This document shows positions 52,150-61,309 of a DNA stretch of 64,000 nt, in pieces. Position numbers and translations under genes: made by a program. The stretch is from positions 1 to 64,000 of the forward strand of contig JAFAGA010000022.1 of assembly GCA_023423045.1 (NCBI GenBank), read 5' to 3'. The notes beneath the pieces are model-generated. The model worked only from the letters and a program-made list of their open reading frames with translations, was not told the origin of the DNA and searched no databases. Every line of letters starts with the position of its first letter. Positions within the stretch are counted from its first letter, which is position 1. The DNA is from Bacillota bacterium (GTDB taxonomy: Bacteria; Bacillota; Clostridia; Lachnospirales; Lachnospiraceae).

Positions 52150-54492
52150 ATGGTTAGTAATAGCAATTTTAAAGCAGATACAGCAGCAATACTTGATTTG
52201 AACTATGGAAAGACAATGAAGGATGCAACCACAGTGCAGCTTTATGATGCGGTATCCAGGGCGGCGATGAGGAGCCTGGGGAAGGACTGGGGGCTGGAGT
52301 CCTCGGATAAGAAGGTATGCTATCTGTCCGCTGAGTTTTTGATCGGGCGGCTGGTGTACAGCAATTTGTATAATATGGGCCTGTTTGACCAGTTTGCACA
52401 GTTGATGGAGGAAAACAATATTGATATCCGGGTCTTTGAAGATACCCCGGATGCGGCTCTGGGTAACGGCGGTTTGGGCCGTCTGGCAGCCTGCTTTCTG
52501 GATTCCGGTGCGACGCTGGGGATCACTCTTCACGGGTACGGGATACGGTATCAATATGGTTTGTTCGAGCAGTATTTTGAGGATGGTTTCCAGAAAGAAC
52601 TTCCGGATGATTGGCAGCGCTTTGGCGATCCCTGGTCGGTACGGAAGGAGGCGGAGAGGGTCCGCATTGATTACAAGAACCAGTCGGTCTATGCGGTGCC
52701 CTATGATACCCCTGTAATCGGATTTGGCGGCCGGAAGGTGAACACCCTGCGCTTATGGCAGGCCGAGCCCCTGGAGAGCTTTAACTTTGAGCTGTTCAAT
52801 GAGCAGAAATACGATGAGGCAAATAAGGCAAGAAATGAAGCGGAAGCCATCAGCAGCCTGCTCTATCCCAACGACAGTACGGAGGAAGGGAAGAAATTAA
52901 GGCTGAAGCAGGAATATTTCTTCTCCTCGGCAACGCTTCAGGATGTGATTGCCAGATATAAGAGGAAGCATGGGGAGGACTTTGGCCATTTTAGCAGAGA
53001 ATATGCCTTCCAGCTTAATGATACCCATCCGGTGGTTGCCATGCCGGAGTTTATTCGCCTGATGGTGGAGAACGAGGGAATGACCTTCCCCATGGCACTT
53101 GGGATTGCAAAAGAGATCTTTGCCTATACCAATCATACGGTGATGAGTGAGGCGCTTGAGAAATGGAATACCGGATTATTCAAATCAGTGATTCCGGGTG
53201 TCTATAAATATGTAGTGATGCTTCAGAGGGCATTAATCAGAGAATTAAAAGTCCTTGGCAAGGGAACGCCCGAAGAGAGGAAGCCCTACCTTATCCTCGA
53301 TCAGGGCACCGTTCATATGGCAAGGCTTGCAATTTATGCGAGCCACTCCATCAATGGCGTGGCAAAGCTTCATACGGAAATTCTGAAACAGGATGTGTTA
53401 AAGGAATGGTATGAGCTGTATCCCCAGCGCTTTAACAACAAGACCAACGGTATCACACAGCGCCGGTGGCTGGCCCTGGCCAATATGGAGCTTTCCGGCT
53501 TTATTACTGATAAAATCGGAAATTCCTGGATTACGGATCTGGATCGCTTAAAGGAGCTGGAGAAATTTGCCGATGACAGGGCGATTATGAAACAGTATGA
53601 TGATATTAAGAGAATTAAGAAGAGACAGCTGGCAGATTATATCTATAGGAGGGAGACCCTCCGGGTGAATCCGGAGTTCCTGTTCGATATTCAGGTGAAG
53701 CGGCTCCATGAATATAAGCGTCAGTTGCTGAATGCATTTTCCATACTGGATATTTATTACGGCCTGAAGGAGGGCAGAATTAAGGAATTTAACCCAACAC
53801 TCTTCCTGTTCGGTGCAAAAGCTGCACCCGGCTATTTCAGAGCTAAGGCTATTATTAAATATATTAATGAAATTGCGGCAATGATTAACCGGGATGAAGA
53901 GATGAGGGATAAGCTTCAGGTGGTATTTGTCTCCAATTACAATGTATCCTATGCGGAGAAGCTGACCCCGGCTGCGGATATCTCGGAGCAGATTTCTACA
54001 GCGGGAACTGAGGCCTCGGGAACGGGCAACATGAAATTCATGCTTAACGGTGCAGTGACCCTTGGTACCTATGACGGTGCTAATGTCGAGATCGTAGAGC
54101 AGGCGGGGGAGGAGAACAACTATATCTTCGGTGCAAGAGTGGAGGATATTGAGAAAATCCGTGACACTTACCAGCCTCGGGAACTGTATGAGCAAAATCC
54201 GAGGATTAAGAAAGTGGTGGATACCTTGATCGACGGAACCTTTGACGACGGCGGAACCGGAATGTTCGAGGAGCTTCATCAGGCCATCCTGCAGGGAGCC
54301 CATTGGCATAAGCCGGATCATTATTACCTCCTGCTGGACTTTATTCCTTATTGCGAAGCAAAACTGAAAGCGAACAGGGATTACTCCGATACCTATGAGT
54401 TCAGAAGAAAATGTTTTATCAATACGGTGAATGCCGGCAAATTCTCCAGTGACAGAACCATTCGTGACTATGCGGATGAGATTTGGAACTGA
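52150..54492 (+). CDS. glgP: Glycogen/maltodextrin phosphorylase
   Basis: ATG 52150 follows AAAGGGGGAAG; an earlier ATG at 52069 overlaps malQ and has no site. The 780-aa enzyme contains the PLP-binding region EASGTGNMKFMLNG (Lys), the YLSAEFLIGR start, NGGLGRLAACFLDS, and FNNKTNGITQRRWL. It releases glucose 1-phosphate from alpha-glucans using phosphate. Together with the upstream malQ it forms a glycogen-degrading pair. The slightly short length (about 800 usual) is normal for bacterial members. Confidence 0.96.
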   Translation: MVSNSNFKADTAAILDLNYGKTMKDATTVQLYDAVSRAAMRSLGKDWGLESSDKKVCYLSAEFLIGRLVYSNLYNMGLFDQFAQLMEENNIDIRVFEDTPDAALGNGGLGRLAACFLDSGATLGITLHGYGIRYQYGLFEQYFEDGFQKELPDDWQRFGDPWSVRKEAERVRIDYKNQSVYAVPYDTPVIGFGGRKVNTLRLWQAEPLESFNFELFNEQKYDEANKARNEAEAISSLLYPNDSTEEGKKLRLKQEYFFSSATLQDVIARYKRKHGEDFGHFSREYAFQLNDTHPVVAMPEFIRLMVENEGMTFPMALGIAKEIFAYTNHTVMSEALEKWNTGLFKSVIPGVYKYVVMLQRALIRELKVLGKGTPEERKPYLILDQGTVHMARLAIYASHSINGVAKLHTEILKQDVLKEWYELYPQRFNNKTNGITQRRWLALANMELSGFITDKIGNSWITDLDRLKELEKFADDRAIMKQYDDIKRIKKRQLADYIYRRETLRVNPEFLFDIQVKRLHEYKRQLLNAFSILDIYYGLKEGRIKEFNPTLFLFGAKAAPGYFRAKAIIKYINEIAAMINRDEEMRDKLQVVFVSNYNVSYAEKLTPAADISEQISTAGTEASGTGNMKFMLNGAVTLGTYDGANVEIVEQAGEENNYIFGARVEDIEKIRDTYQPRELYEQNPRIKKVVDTLIDGTFDDGGTGMFEELHQAILQGAHWHKPDHYYLLLDFIPYCEAKLKANRDYSDTYEFRRKCFINTVNAGKFSSDRTIRDYADEIWN

Positions 54493-54522
54493 TCCGTGCG
54501 GATATAATAGCAGAGCATAATA

Positions 54523-54552
54523 ACAAGCGGCACATTTTGTTGTGCCGCTTGT
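54523..54552. terminator. Hairpin terminator between glgP and convergent genes
   Basis: ACAAGCGGCAC (54523-54533) and GTGCCGCTTGT (54542-54552) form an 11-bp stem with the loop ATTTTGTT. T runs are short on both sides. It separates glgP from the leftward gene ending at 54575. Confidence 0.7.
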
Positions 54553-54574
54553 GGTCTAAAATATTGTATCTTTC

Positions 54575-54853
54575 TTAAGTCTTTCTGGTGGCCATCATTT
54601 TCTTGATCATTTCAAACTGAGATTTTTCCTTCGGTGTCATGTTTTTGGTAAGAATTTCAATCATAACATCACTCTCATCCTTTGAAAAAGCCAGGTTTTG
54701 CTGCTGAAGCCGTTTATTGGTGTTCATTAATAAAGGGAGTAATTTATCCATCGATTTTCCATCGGCTTCCTTCATCAAGTCCAGAAGAATTGCCAGCTTC
54801 CGGGGGTCAATATTATTTAATTTGGGGTGGTTGGTCCAGGATGTATCAGCCAT
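54575..54853 (-). CDS. Uncharacterised protein, partner of the upstream gene
   Basis: ATG 54853 sits in the stop region of the preceding gene (ATGGCTGA, 8-base overlap) with GAGGAG just upstream; longer starts inside that gene are less likely. The 92-aa product is helical and basic, with LAILLDLMKEADGKSMDKLLPLLM and a C-terminal NMTPKEKSQFEMIKKMM. The last segment resembles MVPPEQASTFENLRMLLGTM in its neighbour, so the two share a small helical domain. No family is recognised. Confidence 0.6.
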   Translation of the reverse strand: MADTSWTNHPKLNNIDPRKLAILLDLMKEADGKSMDKLLPLLMNTNKRLQQQNLAFSKDESDVMIEILTKNMTPKEKSQFEMIKKMMATRKT

Positions 54854-55517
54854 TGTCATGCTCCTCGCTATCATCAGATTTACTATTACCATCATATGAC
54901 ATTGTGCCTAAAAGCATTCTTAAGTTTTCGAAGGTGCTTGCCTGCTCCGGAGGAACCATTGTCTTCAGCATTTCAAACATAGCATTATTCGGTGCAAAGG
55001 AATTGCCTTTGTCCGGAGTTTTCTGGCTCTCTTCCGAAAAGAACTCCCCGGAAGAGAAAGAAGGCTCTGAATCCGAGGTATCCGGATCTTCCTCCCGGAA
55101 GATGGATTCGAAGTTTGAGCCTGTAAAGTTGCCTGTGACCGTATCGGTATCATCGCTCGGGCTATCATCCGTAAAGGAAAAACCTTCAAATCCCTGCATG
55201 GCATTCATGGTACTCATCAGATTATTGTACATCTCAAACATTCGCCTCATGTTAAATATATTCAGAATGCGGTCAACAAAATCTCTTTCCCTGTTGCTGC
55301 ATAAAGGGCGGATCCCGTTTAATAAACCCTCGACATCGATACTGGATTGTTCATAGCCACAGGCAACCATACTATTGCGGCCGGTTACAGCGCCGAGATG
55401 TCCCATTAGATCAAACACCTTGCTGAAGAATTCCATACGTGTTCTGGTTGCGGAGTCAAAATAGGGCAAGGATGCTTTCATGATCTCAGCTGTGTGTAAA
55501 TAGTCTCGGTTTGCCAT
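54846..55517 (-). CDS. Uncharacterised protein with acidic middle
   Basis: ATG 55517 has GGGAG 6 bases upstream; an ATG 12 bases earlier is possible. The 223-aa product has a helical N-terminal part (about residues 1-110: AEIMKASLPYFDSATRTRMEFFSKVFDLM), a Ser/Asp/Glu/Phe-rich, probably disordered middle (about 115-185), and a C-terminal helical element similar to the end of the next gene (residues about 180-205). It is coupled to that gene by an 8-base overlap. No function is recognised. Confidence 0.6.
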   Translation of the reverse strand: MANRDYLHTAEIMKASLPYFDSATRTRMEFFSKVFDLMGHLGAVTGRNSMVACGYEQSSIDVEGLLNGIRPLCSNRERDFVDRILNIFNMRRMFEMYNNLMSTMNAMQGFEGFSFTDDSPSDDTDTVTGNFTGSNFESIFREEDPDTSDSEPSFSSGEFFSEESQKTPDKGNSFAPNNAMFEMLKTMVPPEQASTFENLRMLLGTMSYDGNSKSDDSEEHDNG

Positions 55518-55629
55518 AGCTTCTCCCATTATACATACTCAATACATTATATTCATCTGAGCGCGAAAGATACACTAAACAGCCGAAGTCTTCTGATACT
55601 GATGACTTTCGATGGTGATGAGGTATGCA

Positions 55630-56109
55630 CTAAGCCGGATATACCAGATGTTCTTCCGTAATCTTATAGAGAATTTCGTCAAGGAAGCGGCCTGCATAGT
55701 ATTTGGCCTTCTCCAGGTCCATGTCGGAGTAATTCCCGCAGTTTTCAGGAGTGGCGCCGGGAATGTCTCCGGTAAAATCCCGGATGAATTCATAGGTTTC
55801 GACTATGAGGGGAAGAATTTCTTTAGAGTCATAATCTCCTCCCAGTAATAAATAAAAGCCGGTACGACAGCCCATGGGTCCAAAATAGATTACTTTGTCG
55901 GTGAATTCCGGCTGATTGCGCAAATAGGTTGCAGCCAGGTGTTCGATGGTATGCATTTCCCCTGTCTGCATTACGGGCTCATAATTAGGGCGGGTCATTC
56001 GGATATCAAAGGTTGTGATGGTCTCATTCCCGATCCGGTCCTTCCTTGAGACATAAAAACCGGGAAGTAATTTCATATGATCAATGGTAAAGCTTGCGAT
56101 TTGTTTCAT
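55630..56109 (-). CDS. luxS: S-ribosylhomocysteine lyase
   Basis: This 159-aa enzyme has the metal-binding HTIEH (HxxEH, residue about 53), Cys in GPMGCRTGFYLL (residue about 80, the catalytic Cys with its RTGFY context), and GNYSDMDLEKAKYY near the end with the third ligand Cys in ENCGNY. It cleaves S-ribosylhomocysteine to homocysteine and DPD, the precursor of AI-2, recycling spent S-adenosylmethionine. An AI-2E-type permease is encoded 5 kb to the left on the other strand. Confidence 0.95.
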   Translation of the reverse strand: MKQIASFTIDHMKLLPGFYVSRKDRIGNETITTFDIRMTRPNYEPVMQTGEMHTIEHLAATYLRNQPEFTDKVIYFGPMGCRTGFYLLLGGDYDSKEILPLIVETYEFIRDFTGDIPGATPENCGNYSDMDLEKAKYYAGRFLDEILYKITEEHLVYPA

Positions 56110-56474
56110 TCTGTTACCTGCCTTTCAGTTATATTCTTTGTTATTATAGTAGCCTGTATGACTATGGGGGAATGGATAATGGATTATCTTATGTTAAGAA
56201 TTATAGCATAGGTATGAGGTTTTGTGGATTTTATTTTGATTTTTAGAATAGCAATTCACAAAAAATGATAAGGGTAAATTATGTGTGAGAGTTAAAGCTT
56301 AAATTGCTAAAGCATATTCCAATATCTTCCGATAAATAATTAAGATAAATTTAATTTGTTTTTATAGATGGAAAAAAGAGATTTTTATTGATAAAGTTCT
56401 CTACGTAGAGAGCCGTAAGCATGAACTTAGCTTCAGGATAATTTAACCAAAAATTTTGACGGGTATAGGAGGTT
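56110..56474. other. Intergenic region with a 14-bp palindrome
   Basis: This divergent gap between luxS and a rightward orphan gene is AT-rich. TATAAT (minus strand, near 56145) may serve luxS. TCTCTACGTAGAGA (56398-56411) is a perfect 14-base palindrome about 64 bases before the orphan gene and could be an operator or hairpin. AAGC/GCTT pairing follows near 56417-56433. Confidence 0.45.
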
Positions 56475-57227
56475 ATGGTGAAAAAAGTTCGTCAGCACTT
56501 AAACGATCAGTTTGATACAGTTCAAAACTTTACAAATGATGGGAACAGAAATTACTCGGCTTCTGAAAATGTGATATTAGAGGTTGATGAAAGCAACGGG
56601 TTCTGGACTTACACCAACAAAGCAGTTCAGGAAAATATTTATTCACCCATTCCATCAAGGATAAGTAAAGATGAGTGCAAGTCCCTGGCTAGTGATATTG
56701 CGAAAGTTCATGAGGTTGACCTGGACATGTTCACTGATATTAAAGTTGTGCCTGTTGAATATTCCATGGCGCCCTCTGAAGACGGTACGGCATCTGATCC
56801 GATTGCTGTAGCATATGATGTATATTTCTATCCTATTATCAATGGTAAGAGCGTTTATGGAGTATCAAGATTTGTTGTTTCCCTGGATGGTGATGGGAAT
56901 GTAGCAGGGATTAAAAAGCAGTATAAAGATATCATTCCCTATCAAGAGGAGACAATTATCAGCCTGGATGAAGCAGTTAATAAGCTTAAAGCCGGAGAAG
57001 CTTCAGTTAATGTGATGTCAGCATACGAACAGGCGGAAATAAACGAATATAATATCGTATATTATGCCGATGTAAGCTCTATTGACGAGCAGCCTTACAT
57101 GCAGCCGATATACTGTCTGGAAGGAATAGTCTCGGGAGGTGAAGCAGATCATCTTCAATCAAAGGGCGGCGATGGCGAAGGGGACAATGGCTTTACGGCA
57201 TTAGTGCCTGCACTTCAAATTCCATAA
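56475..57227 (+). CDS. Orphan protein, possibly truncated at its N-terminus
   Basis: AGGAGG lies just before ATG 56475; GTG 56478 has better spacing. The 250-aa product has no signal peptide or membrane helix, yet its beta-rich sequence (DVYFYPIINGKSVYGVSRFVVSLDGDGNV, then LDEAVNKLKAG) resembles the exposed domains of YycH/YycI-like or other clostridial extracytoplasmic proteins. An N-terminal anchor may have been lost, or the gene may be a remnant of a larger one. The C-terminus carries a Gly/Asp-rich loop (KGGDGEGDNG). Confidence 0.5.
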   Translation: MVKKVRQHLNDQFDTVQNFTNDGNRNYSASENVILEVDESNGFWTYTNKAVQENIYSPIPSRISKDECKSLASDIAKVHEVDLDMFTDIKVVPVEYSMAPSEDGTASDPIAVAYDVYFYPIINGKSVYGVSRFVVSLDGDGNVAGIKKQYKDIIPYQEETIISLDEAVNKLKAGEASVNVMSAYEQAEINEYNIVYYADVSSIDEQPYMQPIYCLEGIVSGGEADHLQSKGGDGEGDNGFTALVPALQIP

Positions 57228-57351
57228 TCTATGAGCATTCACAATAAAAATTCCGCAGGCAGAAATACAAGTAGTCATAAAGACAACTTGTGAACCGAGG
57301 GTCAAGGTAAACTGAATACGGAAAAAAGAATGATATAAAAAGACGATATAA

Positions 57352-57395
57352 AAGACGAACAGACAGCAGGTAAAACTGCCTGTTCGTCTTAACTA
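57352..57395. terminator. Terminator between orphan gene and leftward block
   Basis: AAGACGAACAG (57352-57362) pairs with CTGTTCGTCTT (57380-57390), with an inner GCAG/CTGC stem. It lies between convergent genes and can serve both. Confidence 0.75.
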
Positions 57396-57438
57396 TTATG
57401 CCACATTTTAAAATTCTTCTGTATTATTCAAAGATGTC

Positions 57439-57798
57439 TCATAGTCTATTGCCGCACTTTCCGCGAAAACGTGCGGCTGGAACAACGGGAGTGCCGCATT
57501 TGAGGCAGAATCTTATCTGCGGGGCAGCTTGGTATGTGAGCGGCAAATCCTCATTCGGTGCATTATCGGACAGAAACAGCCAGTCGATGTCCTCGCCGTC
57601 CTCACATAAGCCGATGGCTCCGGCGGGCGAAACCACGTAAAAGCTGTCCTCATCGATGGGGTTTTCACTGTCGCTTGTCTCGGCAAGCACCAGCAAGCCT
57701 TTTGCGTCGTATCTATCGTTGGAAGTGGCAAAGTTCCAGCTCTTGCATATTGTGGCGGCAAACTCCGCCGCTTCCAGCATGGTATCGAATCTCTCCAT
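57439..57798 (-). CDS. Small protein with C-terminal zinc ribbon
   Basis: The start follows AAGGAGG with 9-base spacing. The 119-aa product has a small alpha/beta domain and ends in CLKCGTPVVPAARFRGKCGNRL, a zinc-ribbon-like knot of which three or four Cys would bind metal. It is the last gene of the leftward block of zinc-ribbon and lipoprotein genes. Function is unknown; similar small zinc-ribbon proteins are common partners of membrane proteins of the type encoded next to it. Confidence 0.6.
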   Translation of the reverse strand: MERFDTMLEAAEFAATICKSWNFATSNDRYDAKGLLVLAETSDSENPIDEDSFYVVSPAGAIGLCEDGEDIDWLFLSDNAPNEDLPLTYQAAPQIRFCLKCGTPVVPAARFRGKCGNRL

Positions 57799-57812
57799 TA
57801 TAAAAAGCCTCC

Positions 57813-59141
57813 TTATTTGAATAACAGGTTATTACACCTCTTGCAGCGGTCATTTTGTATGGGATTTATCATGGAACATACATTACAGTAGATGATGCGG
57901 TCTTTGGATTTATCGTATTTCTCGTATGTACCGAATCTTGGATGAAACCGCACCCTGTCGCCAACGGAGAGATAATCGTACATATGCCGCCCACTGTCCT
58001 TTTCCACGATGGTCTTTTTCTTGCCCGCATCGGTGTTGATAATTGTGGTATATTCCGTATAGGTTCTGTAATTATCATCCTCGCCGCCCCTATGCTCGCT
58101 TTTTTCCTTGCTGTACTTATTGACGACCACGCCCTCCCACAGGGGCTGCTTGGTCCTTCGCAGCGCCAGCAAATTAATTATCAGCATGACAAGAGCGATG
58201 CCCACACCGATAACAAGGGATTCAACAAAGGGGAAATCGTCCATCAGCAGACCGGCGACAGGAAAGCCGATGAGCGGCACGAAAACCAATATCCACATAC
58301 AGCCAATGGAGAATTTTTTATTTTTCTGCGCTGCGGTCATTATCTCCAGCGAATTACACCTGTCGGAAAAGCCGATTAGCCCCGCGCCGCTTTGTGGGGG
58401 TGCAGAAGCTGCCGCTTGGCTTACCTCCATCGGCTCCGGCGTTCTCAAATTCACCGCCGCTCCACAGCCGATGCAGAATTCAACTTCCTCCGGCAGCTCT
58501 GCACCGCAAGCTTTACACACATCGGGGGCGTTTTCTTGTATTTTTGTGCCGCAGCTCGAACAGAAAGTCATACCCTCCGTAATCTTGTTTCCACAACCCC
58601 GACAAAACATATCCGTATCACTCCTTACTTCAATTATATGAGGCGCGGCGGGCTTTCTCGCCGCTAATTTCATCTTTTTCCCGCCTCTGGCTGTGCGTAT
58701 AACAAGCAGCAGCAAAAGCAGATAACCGATAGGGGCGAGAATGTGGTAAATAATTGCCACTTCGCCCATCTCGCTAAATTCGCACAGCATGGCGGGCTTA
58801 TTCACATGAGGGAAAAAGCCAAGGTAGCGGATGCGTTCGGAGCGCGTTTCGCCCTCGTCCAAGTTCGGCCACGCCTCATCGCTGCCATATATCACATAGC
58901 CCCGATATTCCTTGCCGTTTACCAGAAACCAATAGCCCTTGGAAACGGTGCGGGAGCGGTTTTCTCCCGCACTCCTATCATCCAATCGGCTGTCATAGCT
59001 GTCCACCGTACCCATGACACTGTCGCCCCAAAGCCCAAGCGCCAGTGTAGAAAAGCTGTTGTATGCGGCAAAGAGCAAAACGGCGCAAATCAAGATGAGG
59101 ATAGGCAGGGGGATGCTTTTGCTCGTTTTCTTCTTTGCCAT
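57813..59141 (-). CDS. Zinc-ribbon membrane protein, DUF3592-like
   Basis: This 442-aa protein has an N-terminal membrane helix (residues about 11-30), an extracytoplasmic DUF3592-like segment (GYWFLVNGKEYRGYVIYG), a second helix (about 130-147), then three CxxC knuckle sets in a cytoplasmic stretch (CRGCGNKI, CSSCGTKI, CKACGAEL, CIGCGAAV near residues 178-232). Two further helices (about 285-330), another soluble domain and a last CNVCSMINPIQNDRCKRC zinc ribbon follow. It joins the lipoprotein genes upstream as part of one transcript. Function is unknown. Confidence 0.65.
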   Translation of the reverse strand: MAKKKTSKSIPLPILILICAVLLFAAYNSFSTLALGLWGDSVMGTVDSYDSRLDDRSAGENRSRTVSKGYWFLVNGKEYRGYVIYGSDEAWPNLDEGETRSERIRYLGFFPHVNKPAMLCEFSEMGEVAIIYHILAPIGYLLLLLLVIRTARGGKKMKLAARKPAAPHIIEVRSDTDMFCRGCGNKITEGMTFCSSCGTKIQENAPDVCKACGAELPEEVEFCIGCGAAVNLRTPEPMEVSQAAASAPPQSGAGLIGFSDRCNSLEIMTAAQKNKKFSIGCMWILVFVPLIGFPVAGLLMDDFPFVESLVIGVGIALVMLIINLLALRRTKQPLWEGVVVNKYSKEKSEHRGGEDDNYRTYTEYTTIINTDAGKKKTIVEKDSGRHMYDYLSVGDRVRFHPRFGTYEKYDKSKDRIIYCNVCSMINPIQNDRCKRCNNLLFK

Positions 59142-59158
59142 GAACCCACCCCCGTCGT

Positions 59159-61288
59159 TTATTTCTTAACCCACTCGTATTCATAAGCGGTTGTAACCGA
59201 GTTGTTTCCGCCGCTAATGCCGATAAGAATATAGACCTTATCTCCGTTGGCAGAGCCGCTCGGCATTTCGCCGCCGACCGTGGCGCTTTCACCCCAATAG
59301 CCTGTATTTGTATCGTTCTTACCTGTCATTATATAGCTTCTGGTGATCTTTTCGGTTATGTCATATAAATCCGTATTTGTTCCGTAACTGACAAACGGGT
59401 CGTCATGGTTAACGGGTGTTATGCTTACGCCCATCGTAGCGCCAAGATGAAAGCAAATATTAGACGAGGTGGTCGCAGTGATTTTTAAGTCAATTTCTAT
59501 CCGTTCGCCTCCCAGATAACGGTCCTTCGGCGCATTTGATGTTCCAGTGTTGTTGACAAATTCACCTTTGCAGCTGTCATGCGTTATACCGGTATAGGAA
59601 ACACCGTCATATGTGACCTCACAGCGATATGTATAACTACCTCTGCCACCACTCCATGTGCGGGAATAATACTCGTCTGATGCGCTGGTTTCATATTTGT
59701 TTTCAAACGATCGCACTAACTTCCAATAACCGATTGTTTCCTTCGGACTTGCAAGATACCCCTTTTCGCGCATCCAGTCGTAAAACTTACCCCTGTCCTT
59801 ACCGCATTCCAGCCATTTATAAATAGCTTCCGCTAAGTTACCTTCAATCACATCGTCATTCGAGCCAAACACCGAGCGGTCGCCGCCAACAAGATTAAGG
59901 ATGTTCTCGCGTATCTTCATCAGTGAATCTATCCTGCTCGCAAATTCCATATCTACAGGAAAACCGAGCAGATTATTCCATGACAGCAGACCGTAGGCAT
60001 CAAAGGTTGCGAGCATTTCTTTTATGCGGGCTTTTTCCGCCGCAATTGCGTTGCCGTTTGTATACCGGGACATGAAGCTGCGCTTAATGTCATTTACAAT
60101 CTGACCGTCGAGCATATCCCGAAGCGTTTTATCCGCTTCGATTTCCTTCAGCGTTTTGCCGCTTGCCTTGGCGTATGCCGTGCGGTATTCGCGCCGCATA
60201 AAATCAAGACCGCTGCCCATGTTGTAGAAAATGATGTCCCAACTGTCGGCGGAAACATTGCCGTCAGTGGCGACATTCTGCTTGAGATATACATTATACG
60301 CGCTCTCAACAGAATAATCCTGCCACATCTGTACTCCCGCTTTCGTTGCCTCAACAACAGCCTTACCGAGCTTTGCTGCGGGGATAACATCCAACGCCGC
60401 ATAAACAAACTCTTTGGATGCCTCTTTGTAGTCGCCGCCCTCATATAATTTCAAAGCAGCCGCAACAGCTCCTGACGTTGCGCCTCCGGCGTATGTTTTC
60501 AACCTATCGACGACTGCCTTGTCAGTCATGGATTTCAAAATAGACTCTGCGACAAGCTCCGCGCCCTGTCCGGCAATATCGCCGATGTCTCCGTTTTTCG
60601 CATTGATAATAAATGCGGCGGAGCTATGCAGTTCCTTTGTAATCTTCTGCATGATAATACCCTGTACTGTCTCGTCCGTGAAGCCCAAACTGTCCAGCGT
60701 TTGGGTGAAGCAGTCCGTAAGCTCTTCACTTGGCTTAACACCTGTAACATTCTGTATTGCAAGCGTTTCGGTATATTTGTCGAGCGCCTTTTCTTTTTCG
60801 AGCTTCACCGCAGCGAAACGTGAGAAGTGTGGAGTGCCGAACTGTAAATACCCATTTTGAATCGCTTCAGCGTCAGGCAGTATGTATTCCCATCTTTCGC
60901 CGTCGTAATACGCACCCATGATTGTGAGATAATCGTCCCCACTGACGGACTTCGGAAGCTTTATTTTTACCGTAACCGTCTCGCCGAGCGTATGCTCGCC
61001 TCCGTCAGATGTAAGCTCTATCGGAGAGAAAAGGTAGCCCGCGCCGTCCTCAGCCGCTATCTCGTTTTCATCGGCTATACCGATGCTCACGTTTACGGCT
61101 TTTTCAAAGGTTCCGGCGGGAATGATGATTTCAACGCCGTCCCGTTTTGCGTTGCCGATTTTCTTTTCCGACTTGGGGGATACCTTGCCGGAAGCCGAGC
61201 CGTCGCCGGACGAACAGGCTGTAAGTCCTGCCGTAGCCGACAGCAGTATTATGGCAGTCAGAATAAGGGACAATAATTTTTGTTTCAT
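59159..61288 (-). CDS. Large lipoprotein with ZU5-like domain
   Basis: The start follows AAGGAGG. The 709-aa protein has a lipoprotein signal peptide with LTAC lipobox (Cys25). A ZU5-like beta domain spans about residues 50-155 (GVEIIIPAGTFEKAVNVSIG, then GYLFSPIELTSDGGEHTLGETVTVKI). A helical middle follows, then a C-terminal beta domain (about 575-705). It is exposed at the outer membrane face. No enzyme motif is seen. It sits between two other exported or membrane proteins in the leftward block. Confidence 0.65.
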   Translation of the reverse strand: MKQKLLSLILTAIILLSATAGLTACSSGDGSASGKVSPKSEKKIGNAKRDGVEIIIPAGTFEKAVNVSIGIADENEIAAEDGAGYLFSPIELTSDGGEHTLGETVTVKIKLPKSVSGDDYLTIMGAYYDGERWEYILPDAEAIQNGYLQFGTPHFSRFAAVKLEKEKALDKYTETLAIQNVTGVKPSEELTDCFTQTLDSLGFTDETVQGIIMQKITKELHSSAAFIINAKNGDIGDIAGQGAELVAESILKSMTDKAVVDRLKTYAGGATSGAVAAALKLYEGGDYKEASKEFVYAALDVIPAAKLGKAVVEATKAGVQMWQDYSVESAYNVYLKQNVATDGNVSADSWDIIFYNMGSGLDFMRREYRTAYAKASGKTLKEIEADKTLRDMLDGQIVNDIKRSFMSRYTNGNAIAAEKARIKEMLATFDAYGLLSWNNLLGFPVDMEFASRIDSLMKIRENILNLVGGDRSVFGSNDDVIEGNLAEAIYKWLECGKDRGKFYDWMREKGYLASPKETIGYWKLVRSFENKYETSASDEYYSRTWSGGRGSYTYRCEVTYDGVSYTGITHDSCKGEFVNNTGTSNAPKDRYLGGERIEIDLKITATTSSNICFHLGATMGVSITPVNHDDPFVSYGTNTDLYDITEKITRSYIMTGKNDTNTGYWGESATVGGEMPSGSANGDKVYILIGISGGNNSVTTAYEYEWVKK

Positions 61289-61309
61289 TGTATAAATCCT
61301 CCTTGAAAC

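Noticed and set aside
56340..56470. c-di-GMP or other riboswitch before the orphan gene
   Set aside because: The palindrome and AAGC/GCTT pairing suggested structure, but conserved aptamer cores that I know were not found.
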